From assembly GCA_964371785.1 (NCBI GenBank), contig CAYJOL010000006.1, positions 62,001-126,000 of the forward strand: a stretch of 64,000 bases of DNA, in the 5' to 3' direction. Source of the DNA: CAVQCT01 sp964371785. GTDB taxonomy: Bacteria > Zixibacteria > MSB-5A5 > GN15 > FEB-12. A model generated the notes under the pieces. It was not told where the DNA came from. It made no database searches and worked only from the letters and a program-made list of their open reading frames with translations. The position numbers were made by a program, and so were the translations under genes. Of the stretch, positions 23,716 through 31,775 are shown one piece after another. How positions within the stretch are numbered: position 1 is the first letter of the stretch; every line of letters starts with the position of its first letter.

Positions 23716-25482
23716 ATGCCCAAGCGCCGGCTGTTCTGGCAACTGTTTCCATCGTATCTGTTAGTCATTCTGCTGACCGCGACGGCAGTAACTTGGTATA
23801 TGACGAAAGCGATGAAGAGACTGTACCTTCAGGAAAAAGCCGAGGACCTTCGCGCACGGGTACTGCTTTTAGAAGACCGTCTCGGCCAGGCGGACTTTGA
23901 TTCCATGAGCACTCAGCCCGATTCCCTGTGCAAGACGCTCGGCAAAAACAGCGACACCCGATTCACTATATTACTTCCCTCCGGCACGGTGATCGGGGAC
24001 TCCGATCATGACCCGCACGTTATGGAGAGTCATGTCAATCGTCCGGAGATTGCGGATGCCTTGAATCGGCAACCGGGCGTGTCAACCCGCTACAGCGCCA
24101 CTTTACGCGAAGACATGATGTATGTGGCGATGCCGGTGACCCGTGATAAGCAGATAATCGGAATAGTGAGAGCCGCCCTGCCGGTCAGCGACATCGACCA
24201 CGCTTTCGCGCAGACTTACCCCAGGATCCTGCTCGGCGCGGCCGTCATCAGCCTGCTGTCGGCACTCCTGAGTATCTATCTGTCACGGCGGGTCAGCCGG
24301 CCATTGGAGAGAATGCGACAGGTGGCGGAACACTTCTCAAAAGGAGAGTTCGATCAACGGCTGCCGTCGGGCGATGCGTTGGAGATCAATAAGCTTGCCG
24401 ATGCCATGAATCAGATGGCGACGCAACTCGATGAAAAAATTAAGGCGGTCGTCAATCAGCGCAACGAACTCGATGCGATTCTCTCCAGTATGGTGGAGGG
24501 AGTACTGACTTTCGACACGGACGAACGGCTGATCGAAGTTAATCTGGCCGGCGCAGATATGCTGGCGCTCGACCGCGAGACAGCCAGGGGCCGTTATGTT
24601 CAGGAGATTATCCGCCACTCGGAACTCCAGAAACTGGTCAGCGCCATCCTTGAAAAGAGACAGTCGTTCGAAGACGAGATCGAGGTTGAGGGAAACGGCG
24701 CCAGGATTCTGCAGATGCATGGCACGATTCTACGTAATGATACCGGTCAGAGCCTGGGCGTCCTGATTGTGCTGAATGATATCACGCGTCTTCGCCACCT
24801 CGAAAAAGTCCGAAGTGACTTCGTGGCCAACGTCTCCCATGAACTTCGCACACCTATAACATCGATCAAAGGGTTTGTCGAGACCCTTCGCGAAGGGGCC
24901 ATCAATGACCCGGCGGAGGCGAAGCGGTTTTTGGATATCGTGGCTAAACAGAGCGACCGCTTGAATTCCATTATCGAGGATTTGCTCGCCCTCTCAAGAA
25001 TGCAGGAGGCGGACAGTACGGAAGCGGAGCTTGAGCCGTTGTCACTGAAAACCGTGCTTCAAAGTTCCATCCAGGCGTGCGAGGTCAAAGCTAGCGGCAA
25101 GAAGATCATGGTGCAATTGAACTGCGATGAAAATATCCGGGCGCAAATCAACGCCCCCCTGCTGGAACTTGCCATGGTTAATCTGCTCGATAACGCCATC
25201 AAGTACAGCGACCCCGGAGGAAAAGTAGAAATCTCCTGCGGAGTAGTCGGCAGGGAAATTGAAATCAAGGTGCGTGATAACGGTTGCGGAATAGAGAAGA
25301 AACATCTCTTGAGGGTTTTTGAACGTTTCTACCGGGTAGACAAGTCCCGGAGCCGGGAGCTGGGCGGAACCGGACTGGGGCTATCTATCGTTAAGCATAT
25401 TGTACAGGCTCATCGAGGACGGGTCGACGTTGAAAGTATGGTCGGCGAAGGAAGCACGTTCAAAATATTTCTTCCGGTCTGA
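23716..25482 (+). CDS. phoR: PhoR-type sensor histidine kinase
   Basis: A 588-residue kinase. Two membrane helices (about 9-30 and 170-192) enclose a periplasmic sensor domain. They are followed by HAMP (SRPLERMRQVAEHFSKGEF), a PAS domain (about 250-355), HisKA with the phosphoacceptor His375 (FVANVSHELRTPITSIKGF), and HATPase_c (NLLDNAIKYS, DNGCGI, GGTGLGLSIVKHI). The PAS-containing architecture matches PhoR. It starts 3 bp after phoB stops. Confidence 0.93.
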   Translation: MPKRRLFWQLFPSYLLVILLTATAVTWYMTKAMKRLYLQEKAEDLRARVLLLEDRLGQADFDSMSTQPDSLCKTLGKNSDTRFTILLPSGTVIGDSDHDPHVMESHVNRPEIADALNRQPGVSTRYSATLREDMMYVAMPVTRDKQIIGIVRAALPVSDIDHAFAQTYPRILLGAAVISLLSALLSIYLSRRVSRPLERMRQVAEHFSKGEFDQRLPSGDALEINKLADAMNQMATQLDEKIKAVVNQRNELDAILSSMVEGVLTFDTDERLIEVNLAGADMLALDRETARGRYVQEIIRHSELQKLVSAILEKRQSFEDEIEVEGNGARILQMHGTILRNDTGQSLGVLIVLNDITRLRHLEKVRSDFVANVSHELRTPITSIKGFVETLREGAINDPAEAKRFLDIVAKQSDRLNSIIEDLLALSRMQEADSTEAELEPLSLKTVLQSSIQACEVKASGKKIMVQLNCDENIRAQINAPLLELAMVNLLDNAIKYSDPGGKVEISCGVVGREIEIKVRDNGCGIEKKHLLRVFERFYRVDKSRSRELGGTGLGLSIVKHIVQAHRGRVDVESMVGEGSTFKIFLPV

Positions 25483-25561
25483 GACAAACACGCGGCGACA
25501 AATTCGCGTATCTCATTGACATACTGGAGATTGGCTGGTGCCAACAAAAAGCTCACGGTCA

Positions 25562-25581
25562 CTTAACATAATCCTAACAAT
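25562..25581 (+). promoter_or_regulatory. PHO-box-like direct repeat upstream of pstB
   Basis: CTTAACATAATCCTAACAAT has two CTTAACA/CCTAACA half-sites about 11 bp apart, and matches the element before phoB. It lies 80 bp after phoR and 167 bp before pstB, suggesting PhoB control of pstB-phoU. Confidence 0.5.
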
Positions 25582-25747
25582 CGCTTTGTTCATTCTCGTG
25601 AGCCGGGAGACAAGATGAGAGGACCGCAAAAATTCAGTTTCCCCTTCATGGTGATCGGCCAGCAGGTGAGGACTTTAGACTCGCCGGCTGGCATTGGAGT
25701 AAACGGTTTCGTAATGCTTATAGTGATGGTGAGATGCAGGATGAGGC

Positions 25748-26581
25748 ATGCTGGTGGACAATGAAATGATACAGATCAGACCCGTCGAAGTCACTGACAA
25801 CAAATTGTCGGATGACAGTGCCGCGGGCATTCTGAAAATGTCGGTGCGTAACCTCAATTTCTATTACGGCGCCCACAAGGCATTGCTGGATATCTCACTG
25901 GACATCGAGCAAAACCGGGTGACCGCTTTGATCGGCCCCTCGGGTTGCGGTAAGTCCACCTTTCTGAGAACCCTCAACCGGATGAACGAGATGATCACCG
26001 ACACGCGGATGGAAGGGAAGATTCTGCTCGACGGTCAGGACATCTACAAAGCCATCAAGGATGTCTCCACCGTGCGTACCCGGGTTGGCATGGTCTTCCA
26101 GAAGTCAAATCCATTCCCCAAATCGATTTTTGACAATGTCGCCTACGGTCTTCGGGTGAACGGTGTCAATGACAAGGAGATCGTGCGCGGCGCGGTCGAA
26201 AACGCTCTCAAACGCGCTTTTCTCTGGGAAGAGGTCAAGGATAACCTGAATAAGAGCGCCTATGCTCTCTCCGGCGGCCAACAGCAGCGGCTGTGTATCG
26301 CCAGGGCGCTGGCGGTGAAGCCCGAAGTATTGCTCATGGATGAACCGGCCTCGGCGCTTGACCCGGTGTCCACCGCCAAGATCGAGGATTTGATCGGGGA
26401 ACTGAAAAAGAACTATACGATCGTGATCGTGACCCACAATATGCAGCAGGCCGCCCGCGTCTCGGATTACACGGCCTTCTTCTACGAGGGGAATTTGATC
26501 GAATTCGGCGCGACCAAGATGATTTTCACTAAACCAAAAGTAAAACGAACCGAAGATTATATCACCGGACGCTTTGGATGA
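25748..26581 (+). CDS. pstB: PstB, phosphate ABC transporter ATPase
   Basis: A 277-residue ABC ATPase energising high-affinity phosphate uptake. Walker A is GPSGCGKST (63-71), the signature SGGQQQRLCIARALA is near 175-190, and Walker B is VLLMDEPASALDP. The PstB hallmarks FLRTLNRMNE and VGMVFQKSNPFPKSIFDNVAYG are present. The N-terminus is about 30 residues longer than the ABC core needs, so a later start is possible. pstS, pstC and pstA are not adjacent; phoU follows 17 bp downstream. Confidence 0.95.
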   Translation: MLVDNEMIQIRPVEVTDNKLSDDSAAGILKMSVRNLNFYYGAHKALLDISLDIEQNRVTALIGPSGCGKSTFLRTLNRMNEMITDTRMEGKILLDGQDIYKAIKDVSTVRTRVGMVFQKSNPFPKSIFDNVAYGLRVNGVNDKEIVRGAVENALKRAFLWEEVKDNLNKSAYALSGGQQQRLCIARALAVKPEVLLMDEPASALDPVSTAKIEDLIGELKKNYTIVIVTHNMQQAARVSDYTAFFYEGNLIEFGATKMIFTKPKVKRTEDYITGRFG

Positions 26582-26598
26582 TAACTGAAGGATAGCGC

Positions 26599-27288
26599 AT
26601 GGCCAAGCACCTGCAAAGAGAAATTGAAAGACTCAAAAAAGAGATCCTGAGCCTCGGCGCCACGGTCGAGGAAAGTGTCCGCATGACGGTCACGGCGATC
26701 GAGGAGCGGGACTCCGCGCTGGCCGAGAAGGTGATCAAAGGCGACGCGGATATCGATCAGGCCGAAGTCGATCTCGAAGAATCCTGCCTGAAGATCCTTG
26801 CCTTACACCAGCCGGTGGCGATCGATCTCCGCTTCATTATCGCCGTCCTCAAAATCAACAGCGATCTCGAGCGGATCGGCGACCTGGCGGTCAATATCGC
26901 CGAGCGCGCCCTTTATTTCAATGCCCGGCCGCGCATCCGGATCCCATTCGATATCCTCGGGCTGGCCGAACGGGTTCGCTGGATGCTTCGCGCCTGCATG
27001 GATTCGCTCGTCAATCTGGATACGCAACTGGCCAAGAAGGTGTGCAAGACCGATGACGAGGTCGACGCGATCAATCGCGGGATGTACACGCTGGTGACGG
27101 ATGCACTCCGGTTGAACCCCGAGCAGATCGACGTGCTGATTCCATACATTTCCGTCTCACGCTATCTGGAGCGGATCGCCGACCACGCCACGAATATCGC
27201 CGAAGACGTGATCTACATGGTCGACGGCGTAATCGCCCGCCACCGCACCGAGGACTTCAATAAGGGCGAGATCAGCTCCGAGCGGTAG
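26599..27288 (+). CDS. phoU: PhoU, phosphate signalling regulator
   Basis: A 229-residue all-helical protein of two PhoU three-helix bundles. Metal/contact motifs are NSDLERIGDLAVNIAERA in the first bundle and SRYLERIADHATNIAEDVIY in the second. PhoU links the Pst transporter to PhoR and restrains the Pho response when phosphate is plentiful. GAAGGATAG precedes ATG 26599. It ends the phosphate cluster. Confidence 0.95.
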   Translation: MAKHLQREIERLKKEILSLGATVEESVRMTVTAIEERDSALAEKVIKGDADIDQAEVDLEESCLKILALHQPVAIDLRFIIAVLKINSDLERIGDLAVNIAERALYFNARPRIRIPFDILGLAERVRWMLRACMDSLVNLDTQLAKKVCKTDDEVDAINRGMYTLVTDALRLNPEQIDVLIPYISVSRYLERIADHATNIAEDVIYMVDGVIARHRTEDFNKGEISSER

Positions 27289-27405
27289 GGCATCTCCGCG
27301 CTCCCAACTACACTCACTCGCCTGCTGACCGGTTCCTTTTTTGGACACTGCTCTCACAGAATTCTCATATCCGAAAGGTCACGCCTGTACCGTTCCCTGA
27401 AATCC

Positions 27406-27456
27406 CCCACGTGGCACTCGGCCTGGCTTCCGCCAGCCCTCACTGACGTGGGCTAC
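27406..27456 (+). repeat. 51-bp hairpin repeat, copy 2
   Basis: Same length as 4128-4178 with 7 substitutions. The outer 7-bp stem is unchanged. The inner stem is CTGGC/GCCAG here against GTGG/CCAC in copy 1. It lies 117 bp after phoU, in a different genomic context. Confidence 0.8.
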
Positions 27457-27515
27457 GGGACTCGTTCGCACACATCTCCTCACCCCCGGGGTTTTCCCGG
27501 CAGTATTCTTCGTAG

Positions 27516-27564
27516 GGCAGGCTCGCTTCGAGCCTGCCGTTCCACGCGTGCCATACGGCACGCG
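27516..27564 (+). repeat. Two adjacent perfect palindromes
   Basis: GGCAGGCTCG/CGAGCCTGCC (arms 27516-27525 and 27529-27538, 3-nt loop) is followed by CGCGTGCC/GGCACGCG (27545-27552 and 27557-27564, 4-nt loop). Neither has a T-run, so they are unlikely to be terminators. Confidence 0.7.
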
Positions 27565-27608
27565 GTTTCGACATCCACCCTTACCCTTAAGCAGCGCCTT
27601 CCGGTGTT

Positions 27609-27691
27609 CCCTCACCCCCGGCCCCTCTCCCAAAGGGCGAGGGGAGGAAGAGTCCCCGGAGTAATATCCCTTCTGATCAATCTGTTTGATT
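27609..27691 (+). repeat. 83-bp palindromic repeat, copy 1
   Basis: It aligns without gaps to 28365-28447 at about 67 of 83 positions. The core is CCCTCACCC, a palindrome of the CCCCTCTCCC/AGGGCGAGGGG type, then GGAAGA; the end is GATCAATCTGTTTGATT. It has the same orientation as the second copy, with the nuclease remnant between them. Confidence 0.7.
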
Positions 27692-27910
27692 CGGCTCTCC
27701 AAATTGCGGATTTGCCCTCGTCCAATCCGAAAGGCGCAGGGAAGCAGGTTTCGAACCATCGGATTCTATGAAGACTATGCATTCATATCGCATACGTTGC
27801 TTCGACAACACTTTCGATTTAAATCCCGAGTGGCCAACTATTCCGAATCGATCACAATGTGATTGTGTGCGTGGCATTAGGTGTTATACTTGGTACGAAT
27901 ACTCAATCTT

Positions 27911-27951
27911 GACTCTTTCCCTCTCCCTATGGGAGAGGGAAGGGGTGAGGG
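27911..27951 (-). repeat. Inverted partial copy of the 83-bp repeat
   Basis: On the minus strand it reads CCCTCACCCC, then CCCTCTCCC/GGGAGAGGG, then GAGTC, like the first half of the 83-bp unit. The central stem (27917-27927 and 27931-27941) is 11 bp and perfect. It ends 9 bp before the DUF559 start codon. Confidence 0.65.
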
Positions 27952-27959
27952 GCTTACTA

Positions 27960-28420
27960 ATGGGCAAAAGACAGTATGCAACTCGTGATGAATATGGGGG
28001 TATCGGACAGCGAACACTCCCTTCACATTTGTTGCGTCTATGTCGAGAATTCCGCAAACATCCGACCCGTACCGAAGAGATTCTCTGGACGTGCTTGAGA
28101 AACGGTCGTTTCGAAAATCTGAAATTTCGCCGGCAGCATCCAATTGGCCGTTACATTGCGGATTTTTTTGCCGTGAGAAGAAGCTGATCATTGAGATTGA
28201 CGGCGCCGTTCATATGGACCGTGAACAAGTTGCCTACGACACCGTGCGGGATGAGGAACTGAAGGCGCGGGGCTACACGATCATCAGAGTCAGCACGACG
28301 CAGGTATTATGTGATTTGATATCTGTGCTCCAGTATATTGCTGACGTTGCCGGTCATATTCATCCCCTCACCCTCGGCCGCACTCGCAGAGGGCGAGGGG
28401 AGGAAGAACGCCCTGAATAA
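27960..28420 (+). pseudogene. DUF559 (Vsr-like) endonuclease, frameshifted
   Basis: Frame 1 (27960-28187) encodes the first half of a DUF559 protein: HPTRTEEILWTCLRNGRF, KFRRQHPIGRYIADFF. It then hits a stop. The rest continues one base out of frame: CREKKLIIEIDGAVH, YDTVRDEELKARGYTIIRVS, ISVLQYIADV. The switch is at a run of seven T at about 28160-28166; eight would restore one frame. Both halves of the nuclease signature are intact, so the lesion is recent, a slippage site or a sequencing error. DUF559 shares the Vsr/restriction-endonuclease-like fold. Its last residues (from about 28365) come from the 83-bp repeat rather than from the domain. Confidence 0.8.
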
Positions 28421-28447
28421 TCTTCGTTTGGATCAATCTGGTTGATT
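28365..28447 (+). repeat. 83-bp palindromic repeat, copy 2
   Basis: The direct partner of 27609-27691, same length. Its 5' part encodes the C-terminal tail of the DUF559 remnant, so the repeat and the nuclease gene abut or overlap on both sides. Confidence 0.7.
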
Positions 28448-28782
28448 ACACCTTGCAGGAGTGGAAACGTTTGGTTGCTTGATGCGACAAGAATCTGAGC
28501 AATATCGGGAAAATCGTTTTGACAGTAGCTGACTTCCGCGTAGCCAAGTGAACTCCTCTATCTTATATCTCCTCCAAGCAGCTTACGGTGATGCGACTGT
28601 CCCCCCAACCCCCCTCCCCCCAACAAATTACCCCGTTTCGCCGAAATGGCCCCGGAATCGGATTGGCTCAGAAATAGTTTGCGCTTTTTGGACGAAATCA
28701 GTAAACTTATAAGTCCTTTATTCGATATTAGTCAGTACAGGACATCAACAACTCAAATGGGAACTGGTTAAAAGGATTTAAC
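28448..28782 (+). other. 335-bp gap before mreB with triple C6 tract
   Basis: No gene seen. At 28601-28621 three exact runs of six C (28601-28606, 28609-28614, 28616-28621) are separated by AA and T. The minus strand therefore carries three G6 runs, able to form a G-quadruplex. The 100 bp before mreB is A+T-rich and probably holds its promoter, but I cannot place one with confidence. Confidence 0.5.
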
Positions 28783-29811
28783 TTGGGAGTATTCGACGCG
28801 CTTTCCAGCGATATCGGAATAGATTTGGGGACTGCCAATACCCTCGTGTTCGTGCGCGGGCAGGGAATCGTCCTCAATGAACCCTCGGTCGTCGCTATCG
28901 AGAAATCCACCGGCAAAGTGCTGGCGATCGGTTCGGCCGCTAAAGAGATGACGGGACGCACCCCCGGAGGAATCGCGGCCATCCGTCCGCTCAAAGACGG
29001 GGTGATCGCGGACTTTGACATTTCCGAACGACTGATCGCGGATTTCATCCGCCGGGTCGTCAAACATAAATTCCTCATGAAACCACGCGTGGTTATCTCG
29101 GTGCCGTCGGGCATTACCGAGGTCGAGAAGCGTGCGGTGCGTGACTCCGCCGAAAACGCGGGGGCGCGCGAAGTCTACCTGATTCAGGAACCGATGGCTG
29201 CGGCGATCGGGGTCGGTCTGCCGGTCGAGCAACCGTCGGGAAGCATGATTATCGATATCGGTGGCGGGACATCGGAAATCGCCGTCATCGCCCTCAACGG
29301 CATCGTCAATGATACGTCGATCCGGGTCGCCGGCGACGAGTTGAACGAAGCGATCATCATGTACCTCAAGAAAAATTACAACCTGCTGATCGGTGAGCTC
29401 ACCGCCGAAGATATCAAGATCCGGATCGGGTCGGCGTTTCCGTTGGAGAAAGAACTGACGATGGAAATCAAGGGCCGTGATCTGGTGGCGGGAGTGCCGA
29501 AGAATCTCAAGCTGTCATCGGTGCAGGTGCGCGAGGCGCTGGCTGAGACGATCGATGAGATAGTCGAGGCGGTCCGCCAGGCGCTGGAACGGACTCCCCC
29601 GGAACTGGCGTCGGATATCCTCGAACGCGGCATTATCCTGACCGGCGGCGGTGCCCTGTTAAGGGGACTGGACAAGCGGCTTCGACAGGAAACCAATCTG
29701 CCGGTAAACGTTGCTGAGGACCCGCTGACCTGTGTTGTGCGGGGAACCGGCAAGGTTCTGTCCAATTTCCCTGCTTATGCCAAAGTCCTCGAAAAGAGCC
29801 GTAGGGATTAG
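28783..29811 (+). CDS. mreB: MreB, rod-shape actin homologue
   Basis: A 342-residue actin-fold ATPase that guides lateral cell-wall synthesis. Phosphate-1 motif IGIDLGTANTLVFV, connecting segment SGITEVEKRAV, phosphate-2 DIGGGTSEIAV and adenosine motif ILTGGGALLRGLD are all present. Translation starts at TTG 28783 after AAAAGGA, giving the usual N-terminus. mreC, mreD and pbp2, often adjacent, are not here; a terminator and an ECF sigma gene follow instead. Presence of mreB suggests a rod-shaped cell. Confidence 0.96.
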   Translation: MGVFDALSSDIGIDLGTANTLVFVRGQGIVLNEPSVVAIEKSTGKVLAIGSAAKEMTGRTPGGIAAIRPLKDGVIADFDISERLIADFIRRVVKHKFLMKPRVVISVPSGITEVEKRAVRDSAENAGAREVYLIQEPMAAAIGVGLPVEQPSGSMIIDIGGGTSEIAVIALNGIVNDTSIRVAGDELNEAIIMYLKKNYNLLIGELTAEDIKIRIGSAFPLEKELTMEIKGRDLVAGVPKNLKLSSVQVREALAETIDEIVEAVRQALERTPPELASDILERGIILTGGGALLRGLDKRLRQETNLPVNVAEDPLTCVVRGTGKVLSNFPAYAKVLEKSRRD

Positions 29812-29840
29812 CTATTTAACAGACTATGTTTTATATTGTT

Positions 29841-29865
29841 ACCGGCCGAAAGGCCGGTTTTTTTT
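29841..29865 (+). terminator. Terminator after mreB
   Basis: ACCGGCC (29841-29847), loop GAAA, GGCCGGT (29852-29858), then eight T. Confidence 0.88.
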
Positions 29866-29932
29866 GGCTTGGCCCGGCAAGCTATTAATCTATTACGGCC
29901 GCAAATTGTCTTAAAAGCAGATAAAGAAATCG

Positions 29933-30487
29933 ATGACGGATACGAGCGATAACCTGATTGAAGGACTGGTAGCACACGCCAAAGCCGGTGATCGAACGGC
30001 TTTTGGCAAACTGGTAGCATTGACAATGAATAGAACTGTGGCTCTGACATATAGAATGACCGGCGACATGGAAGCCGCCAAAGACCTCGCCCAGGAGACA
30101 TTTGTGTCGGCCTGGCAGAACCTTGGCGGATTCAAGGGCGACTCCAAATTCGAAAGCTGGGTCTATCGGATCGCCGCCAACAAGAGCCTGAACTATCTGA
30201 AGCGGGAGGGCCGGTCGAGTCGTATCGATGACGTCATGGAGATGCAGGCGGTCGACAACCCGGAACGGGACCTTCGTCAGAAAGAATTGCGCAAGGAGAT
30301 GCTTGCATTCATGGACAATCTCCCTCCGCAACAGAGACTCGTATTTGAACTTCACTTTTACCAGGAGCAAACGTTTGAGCAGATAGCCTCGATGACGGAC
30401 AAGGCGCTTGGCACGGTCAAGACGCTCTACCGCGAGGCGGTCATCAAACTTCGTGAAGCGGCCCGGATCAAAGGATGGCAGTCATGA
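29933..30487 (+). CDS. ECF sigma factor (RpoE-like), first module
   Basis: A 184-residue sigma-70 family factor. Region 2 has YRMTGDMEAAKDLAQETFVS and FESWVYRIAANKSLNYLKRE. Region 4 has LPPQQRLVFELHFYQEQTFEQIA, and KTLYREAVIKLRE binds the -35 element. Regions 1 and 3 are absent, as in ECF factors. Its stop overlaps the next gene (an anti-sigma factor) by ATGA. Two Spy/CpxP-like periplasmic proteins follow, suggesting an envelope or metal stress response. Confidence 0.92.
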   Translation: MTDTSDNLIEGLVAHAKAGDRTAFGKLVALTMNRTVALTYRMTGDMEAAKDLAQETFVSAWQNLGGFKGDSKFESWVYRIAANKSLNYLKREGRSSRIDDVMEMQAVDNPERDLRQKELRKEMLAFMDNLPPQQRLVFELHFYQEQTFEQIASMTDKALGTVKTLYREAVIKLREAARIKGWQS

Positions 30488-31044
30488 ATTGCGAACAGGT
30501 AAGACAGGAAATGCTCGAGCAGTTCGGAGAACATGGGTACCCCGAAGCAGTCACGAAGCATCTTCAAGGATGCGTCTCGTGTAAGGAATTCGCGGATGAG
30601 CTTGGTGATCTGACAAGAATGGCCGGCGGCAACGAAAATTTCTTCCCGGAGCCATCGGTGACTCAGGAATTAATAGAAGGAGTCGAACGGCGTCTCGACA
30701 ATCTCAGGTCGACCAGAGTCACGCCGGTTCGATCAGCCTGGCATTCATATATACCGGCCGTGGCGGCGCTTCTGGTGGTGATAGGCTTCTCGGCAACCGC
30801 GTACATGCTGAACGTTTTCAATTCGAGTAATCATCGGGCCGATACCGGAAGCAAAGATACCCTGCTGGTAGTCACCGGCTCATCCGCGGCAGACGAAGAA
30901 TTCAGCACCGGCGAAGTTGATTCGCTCCTCAATGATTTCGCGGCCGACCGTAATGAGACAGCGTCGGAATACCTGATCGATGACCTCTCGGCGGATGAAC
31001 TTGAGTATCTGGAAAATAACTTGAAGGCTGGAGATATACTCTAA
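30484..31044 (+). CDS. Anti-sigma factor with N-terminal zinc-finger-like domain
   Basis: A 186-residue single-pass membrane protein. The N-terminus has Cys3 and H26-x3-C30-x2-C33 (HLQGCVSC), the anti-sigma zinc-finger (ZAS/zf-HC2) pattern. One membrane helix lies at about 89-109, and an acidic periplasmic tail follows. ATG 30484 overlaps the sigma stop (ATGA); ATG 30475 in the same frame is an alternative. It probably holds the upstream sigma factor at the membrane until an envelope signal releases it. Confidence 0.85.
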   Translation: MNCEQVRQEMLEQFGEHGYPEAVTKHLQGCVSCKEFADELGDLTRMAGGNENFFPEPSVTQELIEGVERRLDNLRSTRVTPVRSAWHSYIPAVAALLVVIGFSATAYMLNVFNSSNHRADTGSKDTLLVVTGSSAADEEFSTGEVDSLLNDFAADRNETASEYLIDDLSADELEYLENNLKAGDIL

Positions 31045-31757
31045 TGCGACAGCTGGCGGCGACATTCGCGCTCGTAGTACTCTTTGGGTCCGCGGTACAG
31101 GCGGAATCAGCATCAACAGCACAACCCAATCAAACGGATGCTCGCTCCGGCTATTCGGCAGATCAGATGCCATTGCCGCCGGACGGCTTATTCTTTGGTG
31201 AGGGTGGAATGCCCTGTGTCATGCTTGCGCAAATGGATGACGATGAAGATTCGTCGTTCCGACCGCGCGGCGGCATGGGCATGATGCGTGGCCGGGAGAT
31301 GGAGCGCGGCCGCAAACGAATAGAGTGGTTCCGCACCATCAGACTGCTCGAATTGCTGCAGCTCGACGAGAACAAAGAAGTGGAATTCCTCGAGACATAC
31401 CGCTCGTACCGCAAAGATTACCGCGACCTCAAGATGCAGCGGATGATGCTGGTGGACAGTCTGGCCGATGGACTGCGCAGCGACAGTCTCGACCGTAAGC
31501 AGATTGAGCGCATGATGACTCAGGCGGATTCGCTTGACAGTCGCGGTGTGCGCATGACAACAGATTTTTACGCCAAAGTACGTCCAATGTTAACCGAAGA
31601 ACAGCTGGGGAAATTGTTTGTTTTTCAGGCTCGGTTCGAGGCCGAGGTCCTTGAGCGAATCGCTGAGTTTCGCCGGGGCCACGAAGGCATGCCACCCGAA
31701 CCGGGGATGCGAAGACAGCAAATGCACCCGGATTCATCAGAAGATCCGCTAAAATAG
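31044..31757 (+). CDS. Periplasmic Spy/CpxP-like (LTXXQ-type) protein
   Basis: A 237-residue protein with a signal peptide (about 1-20). A Met/Gly/Arg-rich segment (about 75-92) precedes a helical core with WFRTIRLLELLQLDENKEVE and VRPMLTEEQLGKLFVFQARF. The core resembles CpxP/Spy chaperones and the CnrX/ZraP metal sensors of ECF systems. The start codon overlaps the anti-sigma stop (TAATG), so it belongs to the same operon and may sense the inducing signal. Confidence 0.65.
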   Translation: MRQLAATFALVVLFGSAVQAESASTAQPNQTDARSGYSADQMPLPPDGLFFGEGGMPCVMLAQMDDDEDSSFRPRGGMGMMRGREMERGRKRIEWFRTIRLLELLQLDENKEVEFLETYRSYRKDYRDLKMQRMMLVDSLADGLRSDSLDRKQIERMMTQADSLDSRGVRMTTDFYAKVRPMLTEEQLGKLFVFQARFEAEVLERIAEFRRGHEGMPPEPGMRRQQMHPDSSEDPLK

Positions 31758-31775
31758 AATACGAAAGGAAACAGT

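Larger units (their letters stand above)
27289..27959 (+). other. Repeat-rich intergenic region (671 bp)
   Basis: No supported gene before the DUF559 remnant. It holds, in order, the second 51-bp hairpin repeat, two perfect palindromes, an 83-bp repeat copy and an inverted partial copy of it, all listed separately. Open frames here are generated by the palindromic sequence. Confidence 0.6.

Noticed and set aside
27379..27771. Overlapping ORFs on both strands in the repeat region (107 and 126 residues)
   Set aside because: Low-complexity Pro/Arg/Gly translations produced by palindromic DNA; no RBS or family.
27768..27959. Long N-terminal extension of the DUF559 frame
   Set aside because: Encoded partly by the inverted palindromic repeat, not conserved in the family; ATG 27960 starts the domain.
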